A stretch of DNA of 21,873 nt from Oscillospiraceae bacterium (GTDB taxonomy: Bacteria; Bacillota_A; Clostridia; Oscillospirales; CAG-272): NCBI GenBank assembly GCA_015064195.1, contig SVSO01000021.1:1-21873 (forward strand), written 5' to 3'. The notes beneath the pieces were generated by a model that saw only the letters and a program-made list of their open reading frames with translations, made no database searches and was not told the origin of the DNA. The first letter of the stretch is position 1; each line of letters begins with the position of its first letter. Both the position numbers and the translations under genes were made by a program. Positions 15,112-21,873 of this stretch are shown in pieces.

Positions 15112-16125
15112 TTAATGCGGATCGTAAGCCACGTCAGGAACATTGCGCTCATGTGTTGTTCCGCGAAGGGCCAGGGTGCAGCTCGGAATATCGGGTGCGT
15201 AATAGGGCGGCTCACCATCAATCAGGTCGATGAGCAGCTTTGCGGCAGCGGCTCCCATGTCAACGTCGGGAAGGCGCACGGTGGAAAGAGGCGGAATCAT
15301 GTACTCCGCGAAGCTCTCGGTGTTGGCGGCAATCATCTCAAAATCCTGCGGTACTTTTTTTCCCTGCGCTGTCGCTGCCCGGAGTACCATTTGCGCCTCC
15401 TCGGATTTGAATGTGACCACCGCATCAAAATCCGGCAGCCGCCGTTCGATGTCCTCCACCCAGCACACGTCCGGCACAAGCCCGTAGTCGCGCATTACCT
15501 CGGTATAACCGCGGAAACGGTCGAGGGCACCGTAGGTTTCGGAATGCGGCGTGACGTATGTGACACGGCTGTAGCCTTTTTTGATGAAATATTGACACGC
15601 CGTGTAGACGGTGTTCGCGTAATCAATGTGAATGCTATGCGGCTTGAAGCCCTCCACCGGATCACCGATGGCCGCATACGGCACATTCAGCCGCTCCAAC
15701 TCGGCAAGATGACGGGGAAAGTTGTACTTTTCCCGCTCATAGGGCAGGATGAGCAGCACGCCGTCAAACATACGGTCTGCATAGTAGCGGATGAAATCCG
15801 GCTCCGTGTTGCCAAGCGGCGCCTGATAGATCAGCGTGTTGTAGCCGAGCTCCTTGGCCGCCGACGTAATGCCGTCAATGAAGGAACCGTAGACATAGCT
15901 GTGTGTCCAGTAGGAGATGACACCGATGGTGTTGGATTTGCCCCTCCGGAGTGCGGCGGCGGTACGGTTTGGCACATAACCCAGCCGCTTGACCGATTCC
16001 AGCACCCGTGAGCGGGTCGCCTCGGAAATCACCGGCTTCTCGGCTCCATTCAGGACGTAGCTGACCACCGAAATGCTCACACCCGCGTCTTGCGCAACGT
16101 CCTTGATTGTTACTCTTTTAATCAA
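15112..16125 (-). CDS. LacI family transcriptional regulator
   Basis: A 337-aa LacI/GalR repressor. The N-terminal helix-turn-helix is VTIKDVAQDAGVSISVVSYV (about residues 5-24), followed by the hinge-helix region ENV-type LGYVPNRTAAALRRG. The rest is a periplasmic-binding-protein-like effector domain (SNTIGVISYW, FDGVLLILPYE, STVRLPDVDMG, SCTLALRGTT). The start is TTG (16125), with GAGAGG five bases upstream overlapping the TAG stop of the preceding GH2 gene; no in-frame ATG lies nearby. Being the second gene of the operon, it is probably autoregulated. Two near-identical palindromic operators, at 18941-18956 on the promoter and at 15039-15054 just after this gene, are its most likely binding sites. 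The effector is probably a sugar or sugar acid from the pathway. Confidence 0.92.
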   Translation of the reverse strand: MIKRVTIKDVAQDAGVSISVVSYVLNGAEKPVISEATRSRVLESVKRLGYVPNRTAAALRRGKSNTIGVISYWTHSYVYGSFIDGITSAAKELGYNTLIYQAPLGNTEPDFIRYYADRMFDGVLLILPYEREKYNFPRHLAELERLNVPYAAIGDPVEGFKPHSIHIDYANTVYTACQYFIKKGYSRVTYVTPHSETYGALDRFRGYTEVMRDYGLVPDVCWVEDIERRLPDFDAVVTFKSEEAQMVLRAATAQGKKVPQDFEMIAANTESFAEYMIPPLSTVRLPDVDMGAAAAKLLIDLIDGEPPYYAPDIPSCTLALRGTTHERNVPDVAYDPH

Positions 16126-16128
16126 TTT

Positions 16129-18897
16129 CTACCTCTCAATTATCATTTCTATTTTCGCTGCATTCCATGCGCCAACGATCAGGCGGAAGGCTTCCCTGCC
16201 CGATTCATTGCGCAGCGTGAATGCGATGCAGCGGCTCTCACCGGATGGCAGGAAGAACCAGTCGTCATCCAGATACTGGGTCACGCCGTCATCGTCAAAG
16301 CAGATGTGCACCGGGAATGCAGGCGCTCCGGAGGTGTTTTTCACTTCGACAAAGCCACGCACACGCTCACCGTCAAAGGTCAGCCCAGTGACAGAAATGT
16401 CAAGCGCCGCCTGCTTTGCAGCTGCCAGCTGGTACTTCATCCACGGCCCGTTCTCGAAGGAGATGACCGTGTTGCTGTCGGCGCGGCGCTCAGCGCGGTA
16501 CGCCTCGTCCAGCATGGACGTGAGCGAGCTCGGCCAATAAACCGACTGCGAGACTATAGTTTCGCCGTCATACAGCGATGCGCGCAGGAAGAAGAAGCGG
16601 TCGATGTAATTTTCAGGAATCGTGAAGCGCTCAGCCGGAAGTACCGTCTGATAGTTTGCTGTAAGCGAAATTTCCTGCGATTTTTCGTATACGGTGACAA
16701 GCTGCGGATCGAGCACCTCGAGCTTTGCGGTAAGATTTTTCGCCTCGCCGCTCTCATTGATGATGCGCGTGTCAAGCTCCACCGTGTCGCCGGGCGCGTA
16801 GACGATTTCGCGCAGTGCAAGGTGAATTTCGATGGGCGCATAAGCGTTCTTCACCGCGTAGTAGGGTGCCACGGGATCGCCGAGACCATCCACCATCTGC
16901 ACGGCGACGGTTGCCCACGGACGCTTGAACACCCATGGCAGGATGCCGCCGGTAATGGGATACTGCTCGCGCATGGATTGTACCATAAACTGGTAGTATT
17001 CATAGGACGACATACCGGAAATCTCGCACAGCTCGGTAACGGTGGTGTCGTGCATATTGCAGAAGTGGGAGAGCGCCGGGATTTTCTTGAGCATCCCCCA
17101 TGCGTCGTTCTCGGTGATGTGATTGACAAGCCCCGGATGCTCGACCGCCATCGCGTTGGTGCCGAAGGTGGTGATGGGCTTTGCGAATTCTTCGGCGGTG
17201 AGCAGTTGACGGAAGGTTTTTGCGTTGGGGAAGGTGTGGGTACCCGCCTCACCGATAAGCGGCAGCGCAGTGTACATCTTGCGGTACCAGCTCGGCTCAA
17301 AGCCGCGGTAGACATGGGCGATGCCCTTGTCGGGCGTGGTGCGGATGCGCTCCTTTTCGGGGTCGAGATCCTGACACTCGCGCTCCCAGATCCAGACAGA
17401 AGTGTTGTTTTTGGAGTAGGGGTTGTTCTCGTTGCCCGAGCAGTGGATGACCAGCGACGGATGGTTGCGCAGCCGGTAGAGATACATACACTGCTGTGCG
17501 GAAAAGAGCTCGTGATCCCAGTTCGGGCTGTCGTGATTGGATATAAAGCTGTCCTGCCACACCATGATGCCGAATTCATCACAGAAGCGGTAGAAATCGT
17601 CATGCTCCGGCGCGTTTCCTGCGCCCCAGACGCGGATCATCTGTACGCCCTCATTCTTTGCAAGCTCCAGCGCCCAGCGGTAGTCGCCTTCGTTACTGTT
17701 GAGCACCTGATCGAGCGGCGTCCAGTTCATGCCTTTTAAGAAGAAGCGCTTGCCGTTGATGACGGACAGATAGCGTCCCCAGCGGGTGCGCATACGCTCA
17801 CCGGCGGTGTATTCGGGGCGATATTGGCGGATGCCGAATGTGAATTCCTGTGTATCGAGCGTCTCGCCGTCAAGACCGAGCGTGATGCGGGCGGTATACA
17901 GATCGGGATTGCCGAGGCCCTGCGGATACCAGAGCTTGGGATTCTTTACGGTGATGTCACGCTCGAAGAAGTGGCACTCGTGATATTTTTTGTTGATGCC
18001 GATTTTGTCGTAATCATACAGCGTCTTTGACATGGTATCGGTAAAAACGCACTCGCCGGCGGCTTTATCGAAAAGCTCGACCGTCACGTCCACCGTTACA
18101 TCGGTGAGAACGGCGTTGATGCCGTCGACGTAGCCGTAAACGTAAGCATTTCCGCCACCGATGTCCGCCCCCTGCATGGCAAGCTCGTCAATATCAGGGG
18201 TGGCAATCTCCACGGTCAGGTGGAGCTTTGCCAAATCCTCGCCGATTTCATCGGTGACAAGATAGGGACGTGAGAGATGGAGCGCCGGGACGAATTCCAT
18301 GCGGATGGAGCGGTAGATGCCCATCGTGGTGAAGTCGCCGTTGGAGGTGTGACTGTCCTTGACCATATTCCACGGCACCAGCTGCTTTTTGGCTGGCGAG
18401 CGGTAGATCCGCTTCCAGTCCTCGTCGGAAATGCCATAGTTGGCGGACTTGATTTCAACGATCAATTCATTTTCGCCGGCAAAGTCGAGGTGCTTCTCCA
18501 CCTCAACGATAGGGCCGCCGAAAAGGCCCTCGTGCTCTCCGAGAAGCACACCGTTGAGCCAGACGCGGGAGTAGTAGCCCATGCCATCAAAGCAGAGGAA
18601 AGCCTTGCCGAGGGGGGCATAGCCGTTCAGCGTAAAGCGGCGGCGGTAATACCAGACCTTCCGGTCGATCCATCGGTACTGATGGCTGTTGTCGCCAAAA
18701 TAAGGGTGCGGCAGAATACCGGCGTGATGGACATTGAAGTAAGTACCTGAGGGTAGCACATCGGTGTAAGCGAAGGGAAGCACCGCGGGATTTTCGTCCG
18801 CCTCATCGGTGAAGCAGAAATCCCATGCACCGTCAAGGCTCAGATGGTTTGCCTTCCCGGGACGCGGCTCGATATAGTAAGGCTGCTGTAATGTCAA
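16129..18897 (-). CDS. Glycoside hydrolase family 2, beta-mannosidase-like (922 aa), first gene of the operon
   Basis: A cytoplasmic GH2 enzyme with the same layout as the operon's last gene. The jelly roll has HLSLDGAWDFCF, YYRRRFTLNG, SRVWLNGVLLGEHEG and GDFTTMGIYRSIRM; the TIM barrel starts near FFLKGMNWTPLDQVL. The predicted acid/base is E490 in IHCSGNENNPY and the predicted nucleophile is E550 in PLIGEAGTHTF. A ~220-residue C-terminal beta region follows. The chosen start is TTG 18897 (TTGACATTACAGCAG), because GGAGG lies five bases upstream. The open frame extends to 18972, but that extension would run through the -10 box, operator and leader, so it is not coding. The paralogy with the 5254-8025 gene suggests a duplication followed by divergence in substrate or linkage. 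Linkage to uxuA and kdgK suggests mannosides or uronate-containing glycans. Confidence 0.9.
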   Translation of the reverse strand: MTLQQPYYIEPRPGKANHLSLDGAWDFCFTDEADENPAVLPFAYTDVLPSGTYFNVHHAGILPHPYFGDNSHQYRWIDRKVWYYRRRFTLNGYAPLGKAFLCFDGMGYYSRVWLNGVLLGEHEGLFGGPIVEVEKHLDFAGENELIVEIKSANYGISDEDWKRIYRSPAKKQLVPWNMVKDSHTSNGDFTTMGIYRSIRMEFVPALHLSRPYLVTDEIGEDLAKLHLTVEIATPDIDELAMQGADIGGGNAYVYGYVDGINAVLTDVTVDVTVELFDKAAGECVFTDTMSKTLYDYDKIGINKKYHECHFFERDITVKNPKLWYPQGLGNPDLYTARITLGLDGETLDTQEFTFGIRQYRPEYTAGERMRTRWGRYLSVINGKRFFLKGMNWTPLDQVLNSNEGDYRWALELAKNEGVQMIRVWGAGNAPEHDDFYRFCDEFGIMVWQDSFISNHDSPNWDHELFSAQQCMYLYRLRNHPSLVIHCSGNENNPYSKNNTSVWIWERECQDLDPEKERIRTTPDKGIAHVYRGFEPSWYRKMYTALPLIGEAGTHTFPNAKTFRQLLTAEEFAKPITTFGTNAMAVEHPGLVNHITENDAWGMLKKIPALSHFCNMHDTTVTELCEISGMSSYEYYQFMVQSMREQYPITGGILPWVFKRPWATVAVQMVDGLGDPVAPYYAVKNAYAPIEIHLALREIVYAPGDTVELDTRIINESGEAKNLTAKLEVLDPQLVTVYEKSQEISLTANYQTVLPAERFTIPENYIDRFFFLRASLYDGETIVSQSVYWPSSLTSMLDEAYRAERRADSNTVISFENGPWMKYQLAAAKQAALDISVTGLTFDGERVRGFVEVKNTSGAPAFPVHICFDDDGVTQYLDDDWFFLPSGESRCIAFTLRNESGREAFRLIVGAWNAAKIEMIIER

Positions 18898-18902
18898 AAT
18901 AA

Positions 18903-18907
18903 CCTCC
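18903..18907 (-). promoter_or_regulatory. Ribosome binding site deciding the TTG start at 18897
   Basis: On the minus strand GGAGG-TTATT-TTG gives five-base spacing, and there is no ATG or GTG with a comparable site in the vicinity. Confidence 0.75.
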
Positions 18908-18940
18908 AAAATAACCAAAAAACTGTCGGCTGCGCGCACC

Positions 18941-18956
18941 GCAGAAACGTTTCTGC
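18941..18956. promoter_or_regulatory. Perfect palindromic LacI-type operator (GCAGAAACGTTTCTGC)
   Basis: A 16-bp perfect inverted repeat with the central CG typical of LacI-family operators. It starts six bases downstream of the -10 box and so covers the expected transcription start; repressor bound here would block initiation. The regulator is probably the LacI-type protein encoded as the operon's second gene. Confidence 0.82.
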
Positions 18957-18962
18957 AATAAA

Positions 18963-18991
18963 AGTATAGCACATGACATTTTTGTTGTCAA
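18963..18991 (-). promoter_or_regulatory. Main operon promoter (TTGACA-17-TATACT)
   Basis: On the minus strand a consensus -35 TTGACA (18986-18991) and a -10 TATACT (18963-18968) are separated by 17 bp, with A/T-rich DNA upstream. This is the only strong promoter seen for the ten minus-strand genes ending at 5254. TGACA/TGTCA half-sites (18974-18978 and 18986-18990) overlap the -35 box and could be incidental. Confidence 0.85.
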
Positions 18992-19022
18992 GCGCTGCAT
19001 TCTAAATTTCACAAAATATTCA

Positions 19023-19062
19023 CATTTCCACCGTTGCCGTTACCGGGCAATTGTGGGAAATG
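19023..19062. other. Nested hairpin between the repeat-protein terminator and the operon promoter
   Basis: An outer arm, CATTTCCAC with GTGGGAAATG (one bulge), encloses an inner TTGCC/GGCAA stem. On the minus strand it is followed by TGAATATTTTGTG, a poor U-tract. It may be a back-up terminator for the gene ending at 19134. Confidence 0.4.
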
Positions 19063-19073
19063 CCGAAAACCGA

Positions 19074-19102
19074 AAAAGTGCCGCCCATGAAGGGCGGCAC
19101 TT
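19074..19102 (-). terminator. Rho-independent terminator of the repeat-protein gene
   Basis: On the minus strand AAGTGCCGCCC-TTCAT-GGGCGGCACTT forms an 11-bp GC-rich stem directly followed by TTTCGGTTTT, about 30 bp after the TGA stop at 19134. Confidence 0.9.
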
Positions 19103-19133
19103 AGGGTAAGCTGCTTTTGCCTTGATTGCTGGA

Positions 19134-21873
19134 TCAGTTTACGATACCGGTCAAACGGACCTGAATCTCGGCCGTTACGGTTGTGCCGGTAGAATCTGTC
19201 ACCTCGACCTTAACCGGATAATCCTCTCTTGGTGAGCCATCTGCTTTGTAACTCGATGATGCAGAAACCTTTTCCCACTCATACGCCTTGGTACTCCAAT
19301 TGTAGTCTTTGCGATACCATGCGTATGTGTACGGGCCTACGCCGCCGGTAACATTGGCGGTGAGCGTTTCGGTTTCCGTGTGATAGAACGTGATGTTCTT
19401 TGCACCACCATTGATCTGCACCGAAAGCGGCTTCACGGTAACGCTTATCGTTTCCGTTGTTACGGAATTTCCCGCGCTGTCTGTTACTACACAGCGGAAT
19501 TTTCTCGTTCCAACAGAATTCGGTGTGACGTTCAATGTATCAGTGCCCTGTCCTTCGTACAATGAACTATCGCGGAATACACGCCAGGTTTGGCCATACG
19601 CCTCCTGCCAGCTGAACTTGTAAGGTGCTTTACCACCGCTTACTTCCACGGTAAAGCGCACCGTTTCTCCTGCCTCAGCCGTAACATTGTTCGACTGAAC
19701 GACCCTGACGGCGAGAGGCGCTGCTGCTTTGACCGTAATGGTAGCCGATTTTGAAGTGACCTCCTGTCCGCTGCTGTCCTTAACAACACAGCGCACAGTG
19801 GCAGTACCGGCGACCGTCGATGCACAGACCAGTGCATAGGTGCCCTGACCGAAGAATTCAGGCGTATCCCGGAAGGTGCTCCAGCTTCTGCCGATCTGTG
19901 TCTGCCATGTGTAGGTATACGGTGCTTTGCCGCCGACCGCCTCCACATAAACGCCGGAGTTTCCTCCTACCTCAAATGTGGTATTCGCAGGCTGGGTCTT
20001 GATCGTCAGCGGAGCTGTTGTCTCCTGCACAGTAATTGTTGCCGCATCCGAGGTTACCATATCCCCATTCGCGTCCACGACTATACAGCGAATCTTAGCT
20101 GTACCGGGTTTGTCATGAGTGAAGGTAAAGGTGTTCGTTCCCTGACCCGCGTAATTGCGGTTGTTTTGGACAGAGTACCAACTACCAAGCGAGCTGATCG
20201 TCTGCCAGCTATAGGTGTAAGGCGCTTTGCCGCCGCTTGCCGCTACGGTAAGTGTTGCCTTCTGTCCTGCATCTATCGTGGTGCTCTGGGGCTGCGTTGT
20301 GATAACCAGTTCCGGTCCGGTTCCGGTATTCGGTTGCTTCACGGTAATCGTTGCCGTTTCCGACCAGACACTCGATCCGACTGCATCCTTGACCTCGCAG
20401 ATAACGCTATGGCCTCCGAGAGTATCCAGGGTGCAGGTAAGGGTATCCGTGCCCTGTCCTGCATACGCAGAGGAATCCTGAATAGGAGCATAGCCTCCTC
20501 TGGGCTGAGGAACCATCCATGTGTAGGTGTACGGTGCTTTACCGCCGCTTGCATTCACAGTAAGAGTTGTCTTCTGTCCGAGATCTGCTGTGACATCCTT
20601 GGGGGTGATATCCGCTTGCAGAACGCCCACAAGGACTGCCTTTTCGTATGTCATCTCTGTACCCGAGTACAGCGGGTTCGCATGATTCGGCGAATAGGAG
20701 ACCTTCAGATCATAATAACCGCTCTCCCATCCGTCGGTTTTCAGCGTGAATTGTACAGATCCGTCCTGTACAGACATTCCGCCCAGGGTGTGTACGACAT
20801 CACCGTTTTCGTTGATGACTTCTACGTCCGCACTGCCTTCAACCGGATAAACATGCTCAAGATCCTTGACCTGCGATCTGCGCTCGTTGGATACACCGTT
20901 CCATACACCGGTGAAATCAAAACCAAGGTCAAACGTGTTGTTCTCAGGCGCCAGATTGTATCGGACGTAAGTAATTTCGGGAGCGAAGCCCTTGAAAAGC
21001 TTAAAGAATATATCCCGGCGCAGTGCGGTATTTTGCCACAGCTCGTTGTCTTTATCCACCCACTCTTCGCCGCCGTCCAGGCTGCCCATATAGGAAAGCA
21101 GTCCGTCGTCAAGGCTCGTCTCGTATTCAATCTCGATCGGTTCGTACTCGGGATAGGTAGCGTTTTTCAGGAATGACTGCGCATTCAGATCCAATGTACA
21201 GTCTTCAAAATTCATATCACGCTTCTCGATCGCTCCCTCGATCAGCGGCAGGTCTCCGAAGTACGGTACGACGACGATCGATTCCCACTTCGCTCCATCA
21301 ATTCCTTCGTGCTTGATCTTGAGATTCAACTGATCGAGAGGAATATGCATGACACCACCGTTATATTTACTGATGGGAATGTCATAAATCTCGGTTTCGT
21401 TCCGCTCAAGGTCATTGTTCCAGGCCTTGTCGAGACAGACCTTCGCCCACTGCGTATTGTCCTTATAAGCTACAATATAAATATCAGAGTCGCTGCCTGA
21501 CCACATTTCATCCTTTACCTTGACACGAACCTTCAGATTGGTTACGGGCAGAGACTGTGGATTCTTGTTTCCCTTGACCGCAAGAGCATCGGAAAACCTC
21601 ATAAATACGGCTCCGCATATGCCTTTCAGGTGGATACCGCCAAGATCGACAGGCTCGCATAAATCATAGCCTGCATACTGCGGCGTAACCTGAATGTTTG
21701 CGCAGTGCCAGTCATCGGTCAGAGAAGGCAGAAAATCGAACATGGGGGTCTTTCTCAGCGCAATTTCAAGCTCATCCAGCTTCACCGACTTCGGCAGCTC
21801 CACAAGATATTCATCATCGTCGCCTGCTTCAAAATCATTGTAGCCGGACTTATCCAGCAGCTTGCAGACAAAC
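19134..21873 (-). CDS. Large repeat protein with five Ig/PKD-like domains, N-terminus beyond the window
   Basis: The frame stays open through the right edge (at least 912 residues), so the true start and any signal peptide are not visible; a GTG at 21803 is internal. The visible N-terminal ~420 residues (relative to that GTG) are not recognised. They are rich in acidic and aromatic residues and beta-prone, with segments such as FDFTGVWNGVSNERR and GWESGYYDLKVSYSPN that suggest secreted binding or adhesion modules. From about residue 394 to the end are five tandem Ig/PKD-like units of ~95 aa sharing GGKAPYTYTW and YxGQGT(D/N)T, each ending in TITVK- or SVTVK-like strands. No dockerin, sortase motif or membrane segment is seen at the C-terminus, which ends just after unit 5 (RLTGIVN). 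Likely a cell-surface or extracellular protein; function unknown. Codon and base composition look lower in GC than the operon, by eye. Confidence 0.8.
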   Translation of the reverse strand, partial: FVCKLLDKSGYNDFEAGDDDEYLVELPKSVKLDELEIALRKTPMFDFLPSLTDDWHCANIQVTPQYAGYDLCEPVDLGGIHLKGICGAVFMRFSDALAVKGNKNPQSLPVTNLKVRVKVKDEMWSGSDSDIYIVAYKDNTQWAKVCLDKAWNNDLERNETEIYDIPISKYNGGVMHIPLDQLNLKIKHEGIDGAKWESIVVVPYFGDLPLIEGAIEKRDMNFEDCTLDLNAQSFLKNATYPEYEPIEIEYETSLDDGLLSYMGSLDGGEEWVDKDNELWQNTALRRDIFFKLFKGFAPEITYVRYNLAPENNTFDLGFDFTGVWNGVSNERRSQVKDLEHVYPVEGSADVEVINENGDVVHTLGGMSVQDGSVQFTLKTDGWESGYYDLKVSYSPNHANPLYSGTEMTYEKAVLVGVLQADITPKDVTADLGQKTTLTVNASGGKAPYTYTWMVPQPRGGYAPIQDSSAYAGQGTDTLTCTLDTLGGHSVICEVKDAVGSSVWSETATITVKQPNTGTGPELVITTQPQSTTIDAGQKATLTVAASGGKAPYTYSWQTISSLGSWYSVQNNRNYAGQGTNTFTFTHDKPGTAKIRCIVVDANGDMVTSDAATITVQETTAPLTIKTQPANTTFEVGGNSGVYVEAVGGKAPYTYTWQTQIGRSWSTFRDTPEFFGQGTYALVCASTVAGTATVRCVVKDSSGQEVTSKSATITVKAAAPLAVRVVQSNNVTAEAGETVRFTVEVSGGKAPYKFSWQEAYGQTWRVFRDSSLYEGQGTDTLNVTPNSVGTRKFRCVVTDSAGNSVTTETISVTVKPLSVQINGGAKNITFYHTETETLTANVTGGVGPYTYAWYRKDYNWSTKAYEWEKVSASSSYKADGSPREDYPVKVEVTDSTGTTVTAEIQVRLTGIVN
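19137..20622 (-). repeat. Five tandem ~290-310-bp coding repeats (Ig/PKD-like units)
   Basis: Approximate units in protein order: 20334-20622, 20028-20313, 19725-20010, 19432-19716 and 19137-19428. Units 1-4 share the SGGKAPY(T/K)(Y/F)(T/S)W and GQGT core; unit 5 is diverged (TGGVGPYTYAW, lacking GQGT). The DNA copies are clearly different from each other, so this is an old protein-domain duplication and not a recent DNA repeat. Confidence 0.85.

Noticed and set aside
14200..16011. Long plus-strand open frame (603 aa) opposite eda and the LacI gene
   Set aside because: It spans two real genes and their intergenic gap antisense, with low-complexity RHxG-type composition and no motif.
16090..17739. 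Long plus-strand open frame (549 aa) opposite the first GH2 gene
   Set aside because: Antisense shadow of the GH2; no ribosome site or family signature.
18941..18956. CcpA catabolite-repression (cre) site
   Set aside because: The palindrome shares the central CG but lacks the TG/CA outer bases expected of cre at the right distance; the adjacent LacI gene and a second copy fit a local repressor better. Not fully excluded.
18898..18972. 25-codon N-terminal extension of the first GH2 gene
   Set aside because: It would translate the -10 box, operator and leader; the TTG at 18897 with GGAGG fits the paralog's N-terminus.
19137..20622. CRISPR or tandem DNA repeat array
   Set aside because: The ~300-bp periodicity is within one reading frame, copies are diverged at DNA level, and the repeats translate to Ig/PKD-like domains.

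Overview
The window looks like a chromosomal stretch from an anaerobic, gut-type Firmicute, probably class Clostridia and near the Ruminococcaceae/Oscillospiraceae. This is inferred from strong AGGAGG-type ribosome sites, moderately high GC by eye, a glycyl radical enzyme with its activase, a large CUT1-type sugar-binding lipoprotein, LacI control and several cytoplasmic GH2 glycosidases. No species can be named from the sequence. No RNA genes, IS elements, CRISPR arrays or phage genes were seen.

Layout. (1) 1-1716, plus strand: the 3' end of a glycyl radical enzyme (pyruvate formate-lyase superfamily) overlapping its radical-SAM activating enzyme. (2) 1717-5047, plus strand: a near-consensus promoter drives a two-gene unit, a 717-aa GH2 glycosidase (beta-mannosidase-like) overlapping by ATGA with a class I mannose-6-phosphate isomerase-like protein; a strong hairpin terminator follows. 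(3) 5048-5253: a convergent intergenic region with three hairpins. (4) 18897 down to 5254, minus strand: one long, tightly packed putative operon of ten genes. In transcription order these are GH2 glycosidase, LacI-type regulator, KDPG aldolase with an extra VOC/glyoxalase-like domain, SDR dehydrogenase, KDG kinase, SMP-30-type lactonase, mannonate dehydratase (UxuA), sugar-binding lipoprotein, RraA-like protein and a second large GH2. Its promoter (TTGACA-17-TATACT) is followed at once by a perfect 16-bp palindrome, a good LacI-family operator; a one-mismatch copy lies between the regulator gene and the aldolase gene. (5) 19023-19102: tandem hairpins, one a clear terminator. (6) 19134 to the right edge, minus strand: a large protein open at its N-terminus and ending in five Ig/PKD-like repeats, probably surface-exposed or secreted.

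How it may work together. The minus-strand operon encodes capture of a glycoside (lipoprotein; no permeases here), cytoplasmic hydrolysis (two paralogous GH2s), and a complete chain from an aldonate to central metabolism: lactonase, mannonate dehydratase, KDG kinase, KDPG aldolase, giving pyruvate and glyceraldehyde-3-phosphate. The SDR is either a mannonate oxidoreductase (hexuronate pathway) or an aldose 1-dehydrogenase. The lactonase, the beta-mannosidase-like GH2s and the neighbouring ManA-like gene favour an oxidative mannose route, mannose > mannonolactone > mannonate > KDG. That route is an inference and is the most interesting idea in the window.
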